Of a stretch of DNA of 42,340 nt, positions 16,630-25,132 are shown piece after piece. Where the stretch lies: contig URZO01000026.1 of the NCBI GenBank assembly GCA_900552465.1, positions 1 through 42,340 of the forward strand, given 5' to 3'. Position 1 is the first letter of the stretch. Each line of letters opens with the position of its first letter. The notes beneath the pieces were generated by a model. It made no database searches, was not told where the DNA came from, and was given only the letters and a program-made list of their open reading frames with translations. Made by a program: the position numbers and the translations under genes. This DNA is from an uncultured Parabacteroides sp. (GTDB lineage Bacteria; Bacteroidota; Bacteroidia; Bacteroidales; Tannerellaceae).

Positions 16630-17526
16630 ATGCATCAAGAGAATGACAAAATAGAACGATACAGGACTTATCTCCGTCTGGAGAAAGCACTTTCGCCCAA
16701 CTCGATCGACGCTTACCTGACAGACCTCGACAAACTGACAAACTTTGTCGAAAGTGAAGGCAAGAAGTATGAAGAGGTCACGTATGACGACCTGCAACAG
16801 TTTGTCGCCCGGCTCCGTGACATCGGCATCCATCCGCGTTCGCAAGCAAGGATCATTTCGGGTATCAAATCATTCTACCGGTTCCTGTTCCTCGACGATT
16901 ATATAACAATCGATCCGACCGAATTGTTAGAATCACCCAAGATCGGGCTGAAGCTGCCCGAAGTACTTACAGTCAACGAGATAAACAGCATTCTGGACAC
17001 GATCGACCTGACGTTGCCGGAAGGGCAACGGAACCGGGCGATGCTCGAAGTGCTGTACAGTTGCGGACTGCGCGTGTCGGAACTGATAACGCTACGTTTC
17101 ACAGACGTTTATTTCGATGAAGGATTTATCAAGGTGGAAGGGAAAGGGAGCAAACAACGTTTGGTTCCGATCTCGGAAGTCGCGATAAAGGAGATTAAGA
17201 ACTACCTGTACGACCGTAACCATGTCCCCGTGAAGAAAGGATTTGAAGACATCCTGTTCCTGAGCCGTCGGGGTACGGGCTTATCGAGAATCATGGTGTT
17301 CCATATCATCAAGCAGCAGACGGAACTGGCCGGGATCAAAAAGAATGTAAGCCCGCATACATTCCGCCATTCATTCGCGACCCATCTGTTGGAAGGCGGT
17401 GCCAACCTGCTCGCGATCCAGGAAATGCTTGGACACGAAAACATCACCACCACCGAAATATACACGCACATCGACCGCCAATTCCTCCGGAAAGAGATAC
17501 TGGAACATCATCCGAGAAACAAATAA
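16630..17526 (+). CDS. xerD: XerD-like tyrosine recombinase
   Basis: Site-specific recombinase, 298 residues, with an N-terminal core-binding domain (about 1-100) and a catalytic domain. All active-site residues are visible: R148 in SCGLRVSELI, K172 in GKGSKQRL, H243 and R246 in SPHTFRHSFATHLLEGG, H269 in LGHENI, and the nucleophile Y278 in EIYTHID. Length and motifs fit chromosome dimer resolution (XerC/XerD acting at dif). It is single-copy here, divergent from aroQ and convergent with the DUF4954 gene. It belongs to the same enzyme class as Bacteroidales promoter invertases, but nothing links it to the inverted repeats at 37330-37522. Confidence 0.88.
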   Translation: MHQENDKIERYRTYLRLEKALSPNSIDAYLTDLDKLTNFVESEGKKYEEVTYDDLQQFVARLRDIGIHPRSQARIISGIKSFYRFLFLDDYITIDPTELLESPKIGLKLPEVLTVNEINSILDTIDLTLPEGQRNRAMLEVLYSCGLRVSELITLRFTDVYFDEGFIKVEGKGSKQRLVPISEVAIKEIKNYLYDRNHVPVKKGFEDILFLSRRGTGLSRIMVFHIIKQQTELAGIKKNVSPHTFRHSFATHLLEGGANLLAIQEMLGHENITTTEIYTHIDRQFLRKEILEHHPRNK

Positions 17527-17532
17527 CAGGAG

Positions 17533-19527
17533 TCAAAACAGTTTCTCTATTCTGCCTATCAATTCATCCCCCAAAGCGCGTTTGGCAATGATATGCTCTT
17601 TGACGGCTGTTACAAACGGGTTGCTTTCGAATGCGCCGCGTACGCCTTCGAAGTCTTCCTGCTTTTCTTTGTCCGAACCGTCTACGCCAAAACCGGTCAT
17701 GGATGTCAGGGAGAATTCTTTCTTTGCATCTTTGTAGAGCAGGTTATCCAACCCGATCACAGAGTCCTGCCAGCGGCGGACAAGGTCGATGATTTGCTCC
17801 GCTGATACGGACGAGAGGTCGATGCCGTAATATTCTTCAAACATGTCGTACGCCCATGTCCACTCCATATCATAGTAGCGGCTGTGCATCGTTGCGAAGA
17901 AGTGCTCTACTTCTTCAAGTGAACGGATCTCTTCGTTTTCGATCCTTTCGATCAGTTTGTCCAACTCTTCCCTCGGAAGGATCAACCCGGAAAGATCCAG
18001 CCATTCGCCACGACCTTCTGCAGAGGTCGGTTTCAATTGCGCCCAGACTTCATCCATAGACCGGAAGGCTGTTCCTTCCAAGCGTTTAATCAGCGAGTTT
18101 CCAAAGAACTTATTGATAGCCATTCCGTACAGTTCAAGGGCAGTCCGCAAAGAAGATCCTTTGATACGGGTGTTCTGGTAATAATAGACCTCGGATGTCT
18201 CGCCCACCAGTTCCTGGAGATTCTTCAGGATTCCGACAGCCTTCATCATCTTATAGATCGTGTACGGACTAAGCAGGTTGTAGTTGATCATATCCAAGCG
18301 TTCCGGGTCTGTACGCTTATCACGTTTCGGCCATTTCTGCGCATCACGGATCGTACCGACACTACGCAGGTTCACGCCGGGAACCAGATAAGTTTCATCG
18401 TCCTTCTCTATCAGATAAGAAAACGGCATATCCGACGTGTCGCTATGATGATGATGACGCCCCATAACCAGCGAGAAAGCGCCGACACGCGCCGGCCACA
18501 GGATATAGGAGTCGCTGGTCGTCTTAGAACCGCGTTCCACGATTCCCTGGTGAATCGGGCCTAACTTATACATGTGGTTACTCTGGTTCGAACCGCTACC
18601 GGCATTCAGGAACGAATACATTCCGGCAATCAACAGGCTGCTCTTATGCATCGAAACCGTAAACGGCCCGGCAAAGATAGCGCAAGCCTCCCCGTTCTCA
18701 AATGTACAATTGCTGAACAGAAGGGAATCGTGAGCCGAGAAGTTATGCGTCACATGGCATGCCTGCCCGATAAAGCAACGGATGATCTTGGCTGCATCGG
18801 CAACGACGGCGCCGGAAGAGATGATAAAGTCTTCGGCAATCACACTGTCGCCGATAAAAACAGGAGCTTCCCGGTTGCTGTTGATCGTGCCGTTATCGAG
18901 ACGGGTACAGTTCTCGACCGTCGCATAATCGCCAATAAAAGTATTCCGGACGGTCCCCGTATTGACGATCTTTACGTGATCACCGATCGTACCATACTTA
19001 CCGGTCCTCAAATCGGCATAATCAGCAATCATAGCCTGCAACCGCAATATCAATTCCGGCCGGTGGCGGTACAAGGCAATGAGGTAGGCCAATGATGCAG
19101 ACAATCCGTCATAAACAGGCACTTCGCGCCCACCCGTCTCATTCAAGACGGAAACAGCGACGTTGTTGCCGAAAGAGCTCTCGCCCTCGACAAACATCAC
19201 ATTTATATTCTGTATGAAGCAATCATCTCCTATATTGTAATTAGAGATGTAATTATGAACATTCTCGATCAGCGTGTTATCACCGATTTCACAATTATGC
19301 AAAGTCGCGTTCCGTATGCCGCTATGTTTCTTCACACCTCCCGGTAGCGTAAACTCTTTTTCAAAAAGGCCTAAGGCTACAACTCCGGAGAAATGGACAT
19401 TACAAACATACTCACTATAAAAAGGGTCGGCAACCTTTACATCATTCCAGTTTTCAGCACTGCAATCATTAAACTCTAAAGCGACAATTTCTTCCGGTCG
19501 CAAGCTTCGCAAATATCCTTCACTCAT
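17533..19527 (-). CDS. DUF4954-like protein with left-handed beta-helix
   Basis: A 664-residue protein that I recognise as DUF4954 type. The first 320 residues contain hexapeptide-like turns (IGDNTLIENV, IGDDCFIQNI, IGDHVKIVNT, IGDYATVENC, IGDSVIAEDF) as in acyl- and nucleotidyltransferase beta-helices. The rest is mixed, with HHHHSD near residue 358 and a helical C-terminal half. No signal peptide is seen, so it is probably cytoplasmic. Its start overlaps the hflX stop by 4 bp, implying translational coupling. Its reaction is unknown; a sugar-nucleotide or acyl-transfer role is only a guess from the fold. Confidence 0.75.
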   Translation of the reverse strand: MSEGYLRSLRPEEIVALEFNDCSAENWNDVKVADPFYSEYVCNVHFSGVVALGLFEKEFTLPGGVKKHSGIRNATLHNCEIGDNTLIENVHNYISNYNIGDDCFIQNINVMFVEGESSFGNNVAVSVLNETGGREVPVYDGLSASLAYLIALYRHRPELILRLQAMIADYADLRTGKYGTIGDHVKIVNTGTVRNTFIGDYATVENCTRLDNGTINSNREAPVFIGDSVIAEDFIISSGAVVADAAKIIRCFIGQACHVTHNFSAHDSLLFSNCTFENGEACAIFAGPFTVSMHKSSLLIAGMYSFLNAGSGSNQSNHMYKLGPIHQGIVERGSKTTSDSYILWPARVGAFSLVMGRHHHHSDTSDMPFSYLIEKDDETYLVPGVNLRSVGTIRDAQKWPKRDKRTDPERLDMINYNLLSPYTIYKMMKAVGILKNLQELVGETSEVYYYQNTRIKGSSLRTALELYGMAINKFFGNSLIKRLEGTAFRSMDEVWAQLKPTSAEGRGEWLDLSGLILPREELDKLIERIENEEIRSLEEVEHFFATMHSRYYDMEWTWAYDMFEEYYGIDLSSVSAEQIIDLVRRWQDSVIGLDNLLYKDAKKEFSLTSMTGFGVDGSDKEKQEDFEGVRGAFESNPFVTAVKEHIIAKRALGDELIGRIEKLF

Positions 19528-20735
19528 TCTTCGTCATATTGTTGGAACAGGAAATCGTTATAAGGGAAACGGGTAATATGAATCTGCTTCACCCGTTCGT
19601 ACAGCAAGGTTTTGAGCGCATCGATATTGGTCCGCTCCTTGGCCGAGATGAAGATACAGTTGTCCTGCATCTTGTTCATCCAAGTGCGCTTGAGTTCGTC
19701 CAGGTCGATATTCTCGCGGGTACGCGGTGTCAGGTCGTCTTCCTCCTTCGGCACGAAGGTGAAAGCATCGATCTTGTTGAACACCATAATCATCGGCTTC
19801 TCCGTCTTATCGATCTCTGCCAGCGTACGGTTCACGACCTCGATCTGCTCCTCGAATGTCGGATGAGAAATATCGACGACATGAACCAGCAAATCGGCCT
19901 CACGCACCTCATCCAGAGTAGACTTGAACGACTCGACCAGCTCGGTCGGCAACTTACGGATAAAGCCGACGGTATCGGACAGCAGGAAAGGCAGGTTGTC
20001 GACAATCACTTTACGGACAGTCGTGTCAAGCGTCGCAAACAGTTTGTTTTCGGCAAACACCTCACTCTTACTCAATTGATTCATCAAGGTGGATTTCCCC
20101 ACGTTGGTATATCCGACCAGGGCGACACGAACCATCTTGCCACGGTTCTTCCGCTGCACGCTTTTCTGTTTGTCTATTTCGACCAGGTCACGCTTCAGTT
20201 TGGATATCTTGTCCAGGATAATACGTTTATCCGTCTCCAACTGTGTCTCACCCGGCCCACGCATACCGACACCGCCTCGCTGACGTTCCAGGTGTGTCCA
20301 CAGACGGGTCAGGCGGGGCAGCATATATTTGTACTGCGCCAACTCCACCTGTGTCTTTGCATGGGCGGTCTGTGCACGGCGGGCAAAGATATCGAGAATC
20401 AGATTCGTACGGTCCAGTATCTTCACCTGCAACTCTTTCTCGATATTGCGCAATTGCTTGGCAGAAAGTTCGTCATCGAATATCACCAACCCGATTTCAT
20501 TTTCCACCACATATTCTTTAATCTCCTGCAACTTGCCGGAACCGACAAAGGTAACGGAGTTCGGATAATCCAGTTTCTGATAAAAGCGTTTCACAGCCTC
20601 GACACCTGCCGTATCGGCCAGGAAAGCCAATTCATCCAGGTATTCCTTTACTTTCTGCTCGTTCTGTTCGGGAGTAATCAGCCCCACAAGAACTGCCTTT
20701 TCTGTCTGTGCTTCAGATATAATAAATTCTTTCAT
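19524..20735 (-). CDS. hflX: Ribosome-associated GTPase HflX
   Basis: HflX binds ribosomes and rescues stalled or heat-damaged ones. The 403-residue protein has the HflX N-terminal domain (about 15-190) with GPGETQLETDKR at 160-171, then the G domain: Walker A GYTNVGKS at 208-215, G3 DTVG at 254-257, and G4 NKID at 320-323. The ATG at 20735 follows the promoter-like box by 4 bp, so the message may be nearly leaderless. It overlaps the downstream DUF4954 gene by 4 bp. Confidence 0.93.
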   Translation of the reverse strand: MKEFIISEAQTEKAVLVGLITPEQNEQKVKEYLDELAFLADTAGVEAVKRFYQKLDYPNSVTFVGSGKLQEIKEYVVENEIGLVIFDDELSAKQLRNIEKELQVKILDRTNLILDIFARRAQTAHAKTQVELAQYKYMLPRLTRLWTHLERQRGGVGMRGPGETQLETDKRIILDKISKLKRDLVEIDKQKSVQRKNRGKMVRVALVGYTNVGKSTLMNQLSKSEVFAENKLFATLDTTVRKVIVDNLPFLLSDTVGFIRKLPTELVESFKSTLDEVREADLLVHVVDISHPTFEEQIEVVNRTLAEIDKTEKPMIMVFNKIDAFTFVPKEEDDLTPRTRENIDLDELKRTWMNKMQDNCIFISAKERTNIDALKTLLYERVKQIHITRFPYNDFLFQQYDEE

Positions 20736-20739
20736 GCGG

Positions 20740-20747
20740 CAAAGATA
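20740..20747 (-). promoter_or_regulatory. -7 box candidate for hflX
   Basis: TATCTTTG on the minus strand, only 4 bp before the hflX ATG, predicts a start point at or beside the start codon. The same GGCAAAGATA plus-strand string occurs ahead of aroQ and the sigma-factor gene. Confidence 0.4.
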
Positions 20748-20766
20748 GTAAATTCAATTATTTATG

Positions 20767-20774
20767 TATATTTG
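20767..20774 (+). promoter_or_regulatory. -7 box candidate for the 20808 gene
   Basis: TATATTTG matches TAnnTTTG, 33 bp before the ATG at 20808. No TTG lies 19-21 bp upstream. Confidence 0.4.
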
Positions 20775-20807
20775 TAACCATAATAACAATCCAAAATAGT
20801 ATTAACT

Positions 20808-22559
20808 ATGAAAAAGAAAGTCATACACTTTGTTCAGTGCGCACTTGTTAAGATTCTATTCTTCGGTGCCGGTTACCCACTCCACGCACAAGTTTCCAAT
20901 CCATCTTCATGGGAAAGTTTCGTTGGCAGCAGCGACAACACGCTTGTATCCGACACGTTCAGGCTACAGACGTTTGGCGGCTCGGAACAGGACAACTGGG
21001 AATATACAACAACCCAAAATGTCACAATCGTTCAAAACCCAAAAGACAATACAATGACCGCAAAGTTGCCAGTCGGAGACAGTCTCTTTTTCTCATCGTT
21101 CTCTACCAAACATTATCAGGGTACTAAAATAGAGGTAAAGATTGCGGGAAACCATTTAATGCCGACAGAGACATTATCCTTTATCTCCGGCCAACCGGAC
21201 GGAAGCGCAAATAATCTTGTGTACTCACCTGATAATACAGATGATTTCTTTAACTACAAAACAGAAACAGTTACGGGAAATCCACTTTCCATCTGCATGG
21301 CAACTGCTCCGAAAGCCTCCCAAACAATGAATGGCTATTATATGACAAATCAAGTCTGGGCATTCGGAGATATCCCTTCTTTTTCCCTGTTCACCGGTAT
21401 CGGTAACTGGAACGACACTACCCGCTGGTCACATCTTCCCCCGCTCCGTCATCGTAATGCGCTGATAAAAGGAAATGTTTCCATCACAACAGATACCTAT
21501 TGCAACAACGTGGCCATCAGCTCCGGCAAACTACAGATCAATTCTCAGACAAGATTCACTGCAAACAAATTGGAACTGTTTGAAACCGACGCCTCCATCC
21601 AATCGGCAGGAGTAATTACCCTCTCCGACTGCATAACCGTTCATAAGACGTTTGAGGAAACAGGGAAATGGTATTTCATCTCGTTCCCTTTCGATGTCTA
21701 TCCTGCCGGTATAGATTCCCGTTTTACCCAGAAAGACGGCACTCCGAATGACGGCGGGAACTACCTGTACGTACAATGTTACAACGGAGACAAACGTGCA
21801 TCGGCCAATCAGTCCTCCGGGAACTGGGAAGTCGTCCCGATTCGTTCCGGCAACATTCCCGTATTTGAAAAGAACAAAGGCTATCTGATCGCCTTAGACA
21901 AGAACGCGGCGGACAAGACCTTATCCTTTTCCTCCCGTCCCGGCGATATTCCCGAAGATTTCGCCAACACCGGCACACTAAGAATACCTATGACAACCGG
22001 CATGACCCCGGAAAACCGGGAGAACCACGGCTGGTATTTATGCGGTAATCCATTACCTGCCCCACTTCCTTTATCACAAATCGAAAAGAACGCTGCCCTG
22101 GACGGATATGTTTATGTATATAACGGTTCCGGCTACAAGGCTTATTCTCTCAATAGCAACCATGCTTTACCGCCTTTCTCAGCTTTCTTTGTCAAGGCCT
22201 CATCCGAGACTGATATAAACGTATCATCTGATCTGTCCGCTCAAACGACAAACATGATACGGACCAACCACCCTTTATCCCTACACAATGCGGAGCCTGC
22301 CCCGGATAGACAGAGTACCGGGCTTATAAACGAAAAGGCAAGCGACATACATTACATTATAAAAGACAGACAACTGTATCTGCAAAACATTCCGGAGCCG
22401 GGATATATCAAGATTACGAATATGCAAGGAAAATATATATTGCAAAGAAAGAGTAAAGGAGGAGACATGATAATACCACTTACAGATCAATCCGGAATGT
22501 ATATCCTACAAATCAATATAAACAATTTCGTGAAAGCATATAAATTCTGTTTACCATAA
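20808..22559 (+). CDS. Secreted protein with type IX secretion-like C-terminal domain
   Basis: 583 residues with an N-terminal signal peptide ending near YPLHAQ (residues 23-28). The last 75 residues have the layout of a T9SS type A sorting domain: DRQLYLQNIPEPGYIKITNMQ, GKYILQRK, then GMYILQIN and a final KAYKFCLP. The middle (about 200-470) is beta-rich with CITVHKTFEETGKWYFISFP and GWYLCGNP, a pattern seen in Bacteroidales surface proteins of unknown role. No catalytic motif was seen. It is divergent from hflX and convergent with the glycosidase at 22711; function unassigned. Confidence 0.7.
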   Translation: MKKKVIHFVQCALVKILFFGAGYPLHAQVSNPSSWESFVGSSDNTLVSDTFRLQTFGGSEQDNWEYTTTQNVTIVQNPKDNTMTAKLPVGDSLFFSSFSTKHYQGTKIEVKIAGNHLMPTETLSFISGQPDGSANNLVYSPDNTDDFFNYKTETVTGNPLSICMATAPKASQTMNGYYMTNQVWAFGDIPSFSLFTGIGNWNDTTRWSHLPPLRHRNALIKGNVSITTDTYCNNVAISSGKLQINSQTRFTANKLELFETDASIQSAGVITLSDCITVHKTFEETGKWYFISFPFDVYPAGIDSRFTQKDGTPNDGGNYLYVQCYNGDKRASANQSSGNWEVVPIRSGNIPVFEKNKGYLIALDKNAADKTLSFSSRPGDIPEDFANTGTLRIPMTTGMTPENRENHGWYLCGNPLPAPLPLSQIEKNAALDGYVYVYNGSGYKAYSLNSNHALPPFSAFFVKASSETDINVSSDLSAQTTNMIRTNHPLSLHNAEPAPDRQSTGLINEKASDIHYIIKDRQLYLQNIPEPGYIKITNMQGKYILQRKSKGGDMIIPLTDQSGMYILQININNFVKAYKFCLP

Positions 22560-22588
22560 TCACCCCCCTTTCTTATTGATTATACAAA

Positions 22589-22656
22589 GTACATGGAATG
22601 GAACACACTTGAAAACATTACAAAAACAATCTTCTTATCCGTTCCATTCCACGTAC
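22589..22656. terminator. 16-bp inverted repeat between convergent genes
   Basis: GTACATGGAATGGAAC (22589-22604) and the complementary arm at 22641-22656 pair at 15 of 16 positions across a 36-base loop. It lies between the stops of convergent genes at 22559 and 22711, so a bidirectional terminator is the simplest reading. There is no clean U-run. Confidence 0.5.
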
Positions 22657-22710
22657 TACAAAAGAACACTATATGCAATACTTTATCCATATCATTAACT
22701 GAAACAGGTT

Positions 22711-25107
22711 TTACTCTTTGTTCAATCGGAATAGTACTTGTTTCGTATTCTTGCCTAATTCAAAAACGCCATCAGCCAGAACTTTCACGTCTAAGCACTC
22801 TTGCCGGGCATTGAAATATTCCGGTATTCGTATTCGGGAAGGTAGAGGCTGATCGGAAGATAATTCGAGCCTACAACTGCCATCCTCCTCTATATGCATT
22901 TCCATATCCACCTTTCCGGTTAAAGTATACAGATTTTTCACAGATGTATGCCGATTTGCCAATAGATATTCAAAAGGGACGCACCCAAGCAAAGTCACCT
23001 CATTTCCATTTTCATAATATAACGCATTTAACATCATATCTATAACCCCACCGTTACCACTACCATTCGGTTGCCAGGGAGCAAAAGCGGGATCTCTTTT
23101 CGAGAATCTCTCCAATGTTTGGTATGTATCCCGCGACATACCATATTTCAAGCAAGTTTGTAACGTCATAAAAGCTTTCTTCCACTCACCTAACATAAGA
23201 TAGATCGGTTGCCAATAATGCTCACACTGGATAATATAAAAAATATCCCGATCCATCTGTCCCATGAAATAGTCCATTGCAACATTCTCTTCATAATATC
23301 GGATATACTTTTGAAAAATATCCGTAGTCGGTTCCATAATGCCGACAGTTGCAATCGGAGCCATAATATCGGTATTCTCAAATTTAGTCGCAGTACGCAT
23401 CTCTTTATCATCCATCACAATTTTACGGTCAATATAGCCGTCAGGATGTGACAAATGCCGAATAGCCACTAACAGGTCTTTTTTATACATATCCAATTCC
23501 TTTCTCATGGCTTTAGCTTCACGATGATTAATAGATTCCAATAATCGTACAGCTTTATCAAATCCCCAGTAAGAAAATATATCCGTAGCACTGATAAAAT
23601 ATCCTTGATCACCATCCGACGCGACGGCAAAGGGCATCAAACCGTATGTTAACGGACGCGAACCGTTCGGATTCAAGATACGTGTAGCCCGCACCTCTCC
23701 TGAAATCCAATGAAGAGCTTTCAATATTTTAGGTAAATATTGTCCAACAAATTGTTCGTCTTTGGAATAAAGATAATAATCACTTGCAAGCGCCAAAGCC
23801 ATGCCTGTCGTATTTGCCCAACGAGGCCCTGTCGTTCCGATTGCCCCGTCTGTGGTCGTAAACCTTCCAACCGGAGGATATCCGGCATTTTGTAAAGCGA
23901 AGATATAATCCAGTCCTTTCCGTACCGCCTCGAACTGCCCTGTCCGCAATAAGGGACGTAACATTTGGACAGCCTCGAACACCCAAACATAGAAACGTTC
24001 CGAACTTCCTCCCTGAGCTGGTTGAAAACAATCTTTATTAGGATATTGAATAAGAAGTTGCAACGTATTCAACTGAAGTTCCGTCAGAATATCCGACCAT
24101 TTATTAGTTGGAAAATCAACTGTAATTGTCTGATCCGTAAACTGGCTTTTGAATCCCGCTATCGCATTTTCCTTTATATCACTCGCCGTCATTTCCTTCA
24201 AAGCGTCTTGATGCAAAGACTTGATACAAGTATCATTCACAAGCAACATCAGAGAAAAACCCACAGATTCACCCGGATTAACCTTACCAGAAGCGTGAAC
24301 TACATTTTGTATATCTTTCAAACGAAACTCAGGCAAAGCATAGCCGGATCCATACCACACTTGAGGATACAAAATATCTTCATATTGTTTGTCCGTATAC
24401 TGCCTGGATGTCTCCCATTCAACATTCATCCGGTCCGAAACAACTTTTCCAATCATTCGATCATCCTTATACAGCAATTGGTTTTTCATCGATATTCTCT
24501 TATCTGTCTTCCATTTGTCTGTCTTCCAACTATAAGGGATATAATGGTAATCGAACATCTGATTTTCCGGAAAATACCCAACATTGGATCGCACATGTAC
24601 ATTACGCTCATGATCTCCCTCATTCTTAATTGAAACATACATACTCAATATCGTTTGAGAAGTATCCAGAGATGTTGCCGCATATTCTATCTTATAATAG
24701 ATGTCATTAGCGAAATAATCGGCTGTCGCTACCGGATATTTATTACTATCCAGACTCAAATTTGTCAATCTGAAATCCGGAATAAAGGCCGGCTCATCAA
24801 AAGCGAACTGGACAACCAAATCACTTTGACTGTTAGCCCTCCGACGCTTTTCTGCATCCGTAGTCGAAACATCCTCCGTAACATGACGGCGCGAAACAGC
24901 CATAGAGGGATTCACATATATCCAATCCGGAGAATGAACCGGCTGAATCAACAAATTAATCGTATAAGGAGGCCTCCATTGAAAGATATTCTCTTCCAAT
25001 ATTTGAGACCAGCTTCTCTTTTTCAATAATGGATAAAGAGGCTGCTGAGCAAACAGCTCCATTCCTGATAAAAAGAGTAAAAATATCCATAGATATATAC
25101 TTTTCAT
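22711..25107 (-). CDS. Secreted six-hairpin-type glycosidase, family unassigned
   Basis: 798 residues with a signal peptide (MKSIYLWIFLLFLSGMELFAQ). The N-terminal half is beta-rich (about 40-330). The second half is helical and looks like an (alpha/alpha)6 barrel: RFYVWVFEAVQMLRPLLRTG, VGRFTTTDGAIGTTGPRWAN, DGDQGYFISATDIFSYWGFD, IQCEHYWQPIYLML, APWQPNGSGNGGVIDMML. Acidic residues in these helices could be catalytic, but I cannot assign a GH family. It is last in the operon with GH20 and susCD, so it should act on a fragment of the same glycan. Confidence 0.65.
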   Translation of the reverse strand: MKSIYLWIFLLFLSGMELFAQQPLYPLLKKRSWSQILEENIFQWRPPYTINLLIQPVHSPDWIYVNPSMAVSRRHVTEDVSTTDAEKRRRANSQSDLVVQFAFDEPAFIPDFRLTNLSLDSNKYPVATADYFANDIYYKIEYAATSLDTSQTILSMYVSIKNEGDHERNVHVRSNVGYFPENQMFDYHYIPYSWKTDKWKTDKRISMKNQLLYKDDRMIGKVVSDRMNVEWETSRQYTDKQYEDILYPQVWYGSGYALPEFRLKDIQNVVHASGKVNPGESVGFSLMLLVNDTCIKSLHQDALKEMTASDIKENAIAGFKSQFTDQTITVDFPTNKWSDILTELQLNTLQLLIQYPNKDCFQPAQGGSSERFYVWVFEAVQMLRPLLRTGQFEAVRKGLDYIFALQNAGYPPVGRFTTTDGAIGTTGPRWANTTGMALALASDYYLYSKDEQFVGQYLPKILKALHWISGEVRATRILNPNGSRPLTYGLMPFAVASDGDQGYFISATDIFSYWGFDKAVRLLESINHREAKAMRKELDMYKKDLLVAIRHLSHPDGYIDRKIVMDDKEMRTATKFENTDIMAPIATVGIMEPTTDIFQKYIRYYEENVAMDYFMGQMDRDIFYIIQCEHYWQPIYLMLGEWKKAFMTLQTCLKYGMSRDTYQTLERFSKRDPAFAPWQPNGSGNGGVIDMMLNALYYENGNEVTLLGCVPFEYLLANRHTSVKNLYTLTGKVDMEMHIEEDGSCRLELSSDQPLPSRIRIPEYFNARQECLDVKVLADGVFELGKNTKQVLFRLNKE

Positions 25108-25132
25108 CTATTTATAATTTCAGTTTACACTT

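Noticed and set aside
16630..17526. XerD-like recombinase as the invertase for the 37330-37522 switch
   Set aside because: It looks like the housekeeping dimer-resolution enzyme and is over 19 kb away. The class is right but nothing in the sequence links them, so I make no claim.
19539..20777. A 412-codon plus-strand frame opposite hflX
   Set aside because: The minus-strand frame encodes a complete HflX with all GTPase motifs; the plus-strand product has no family character and is a shadow caused by codon bias.
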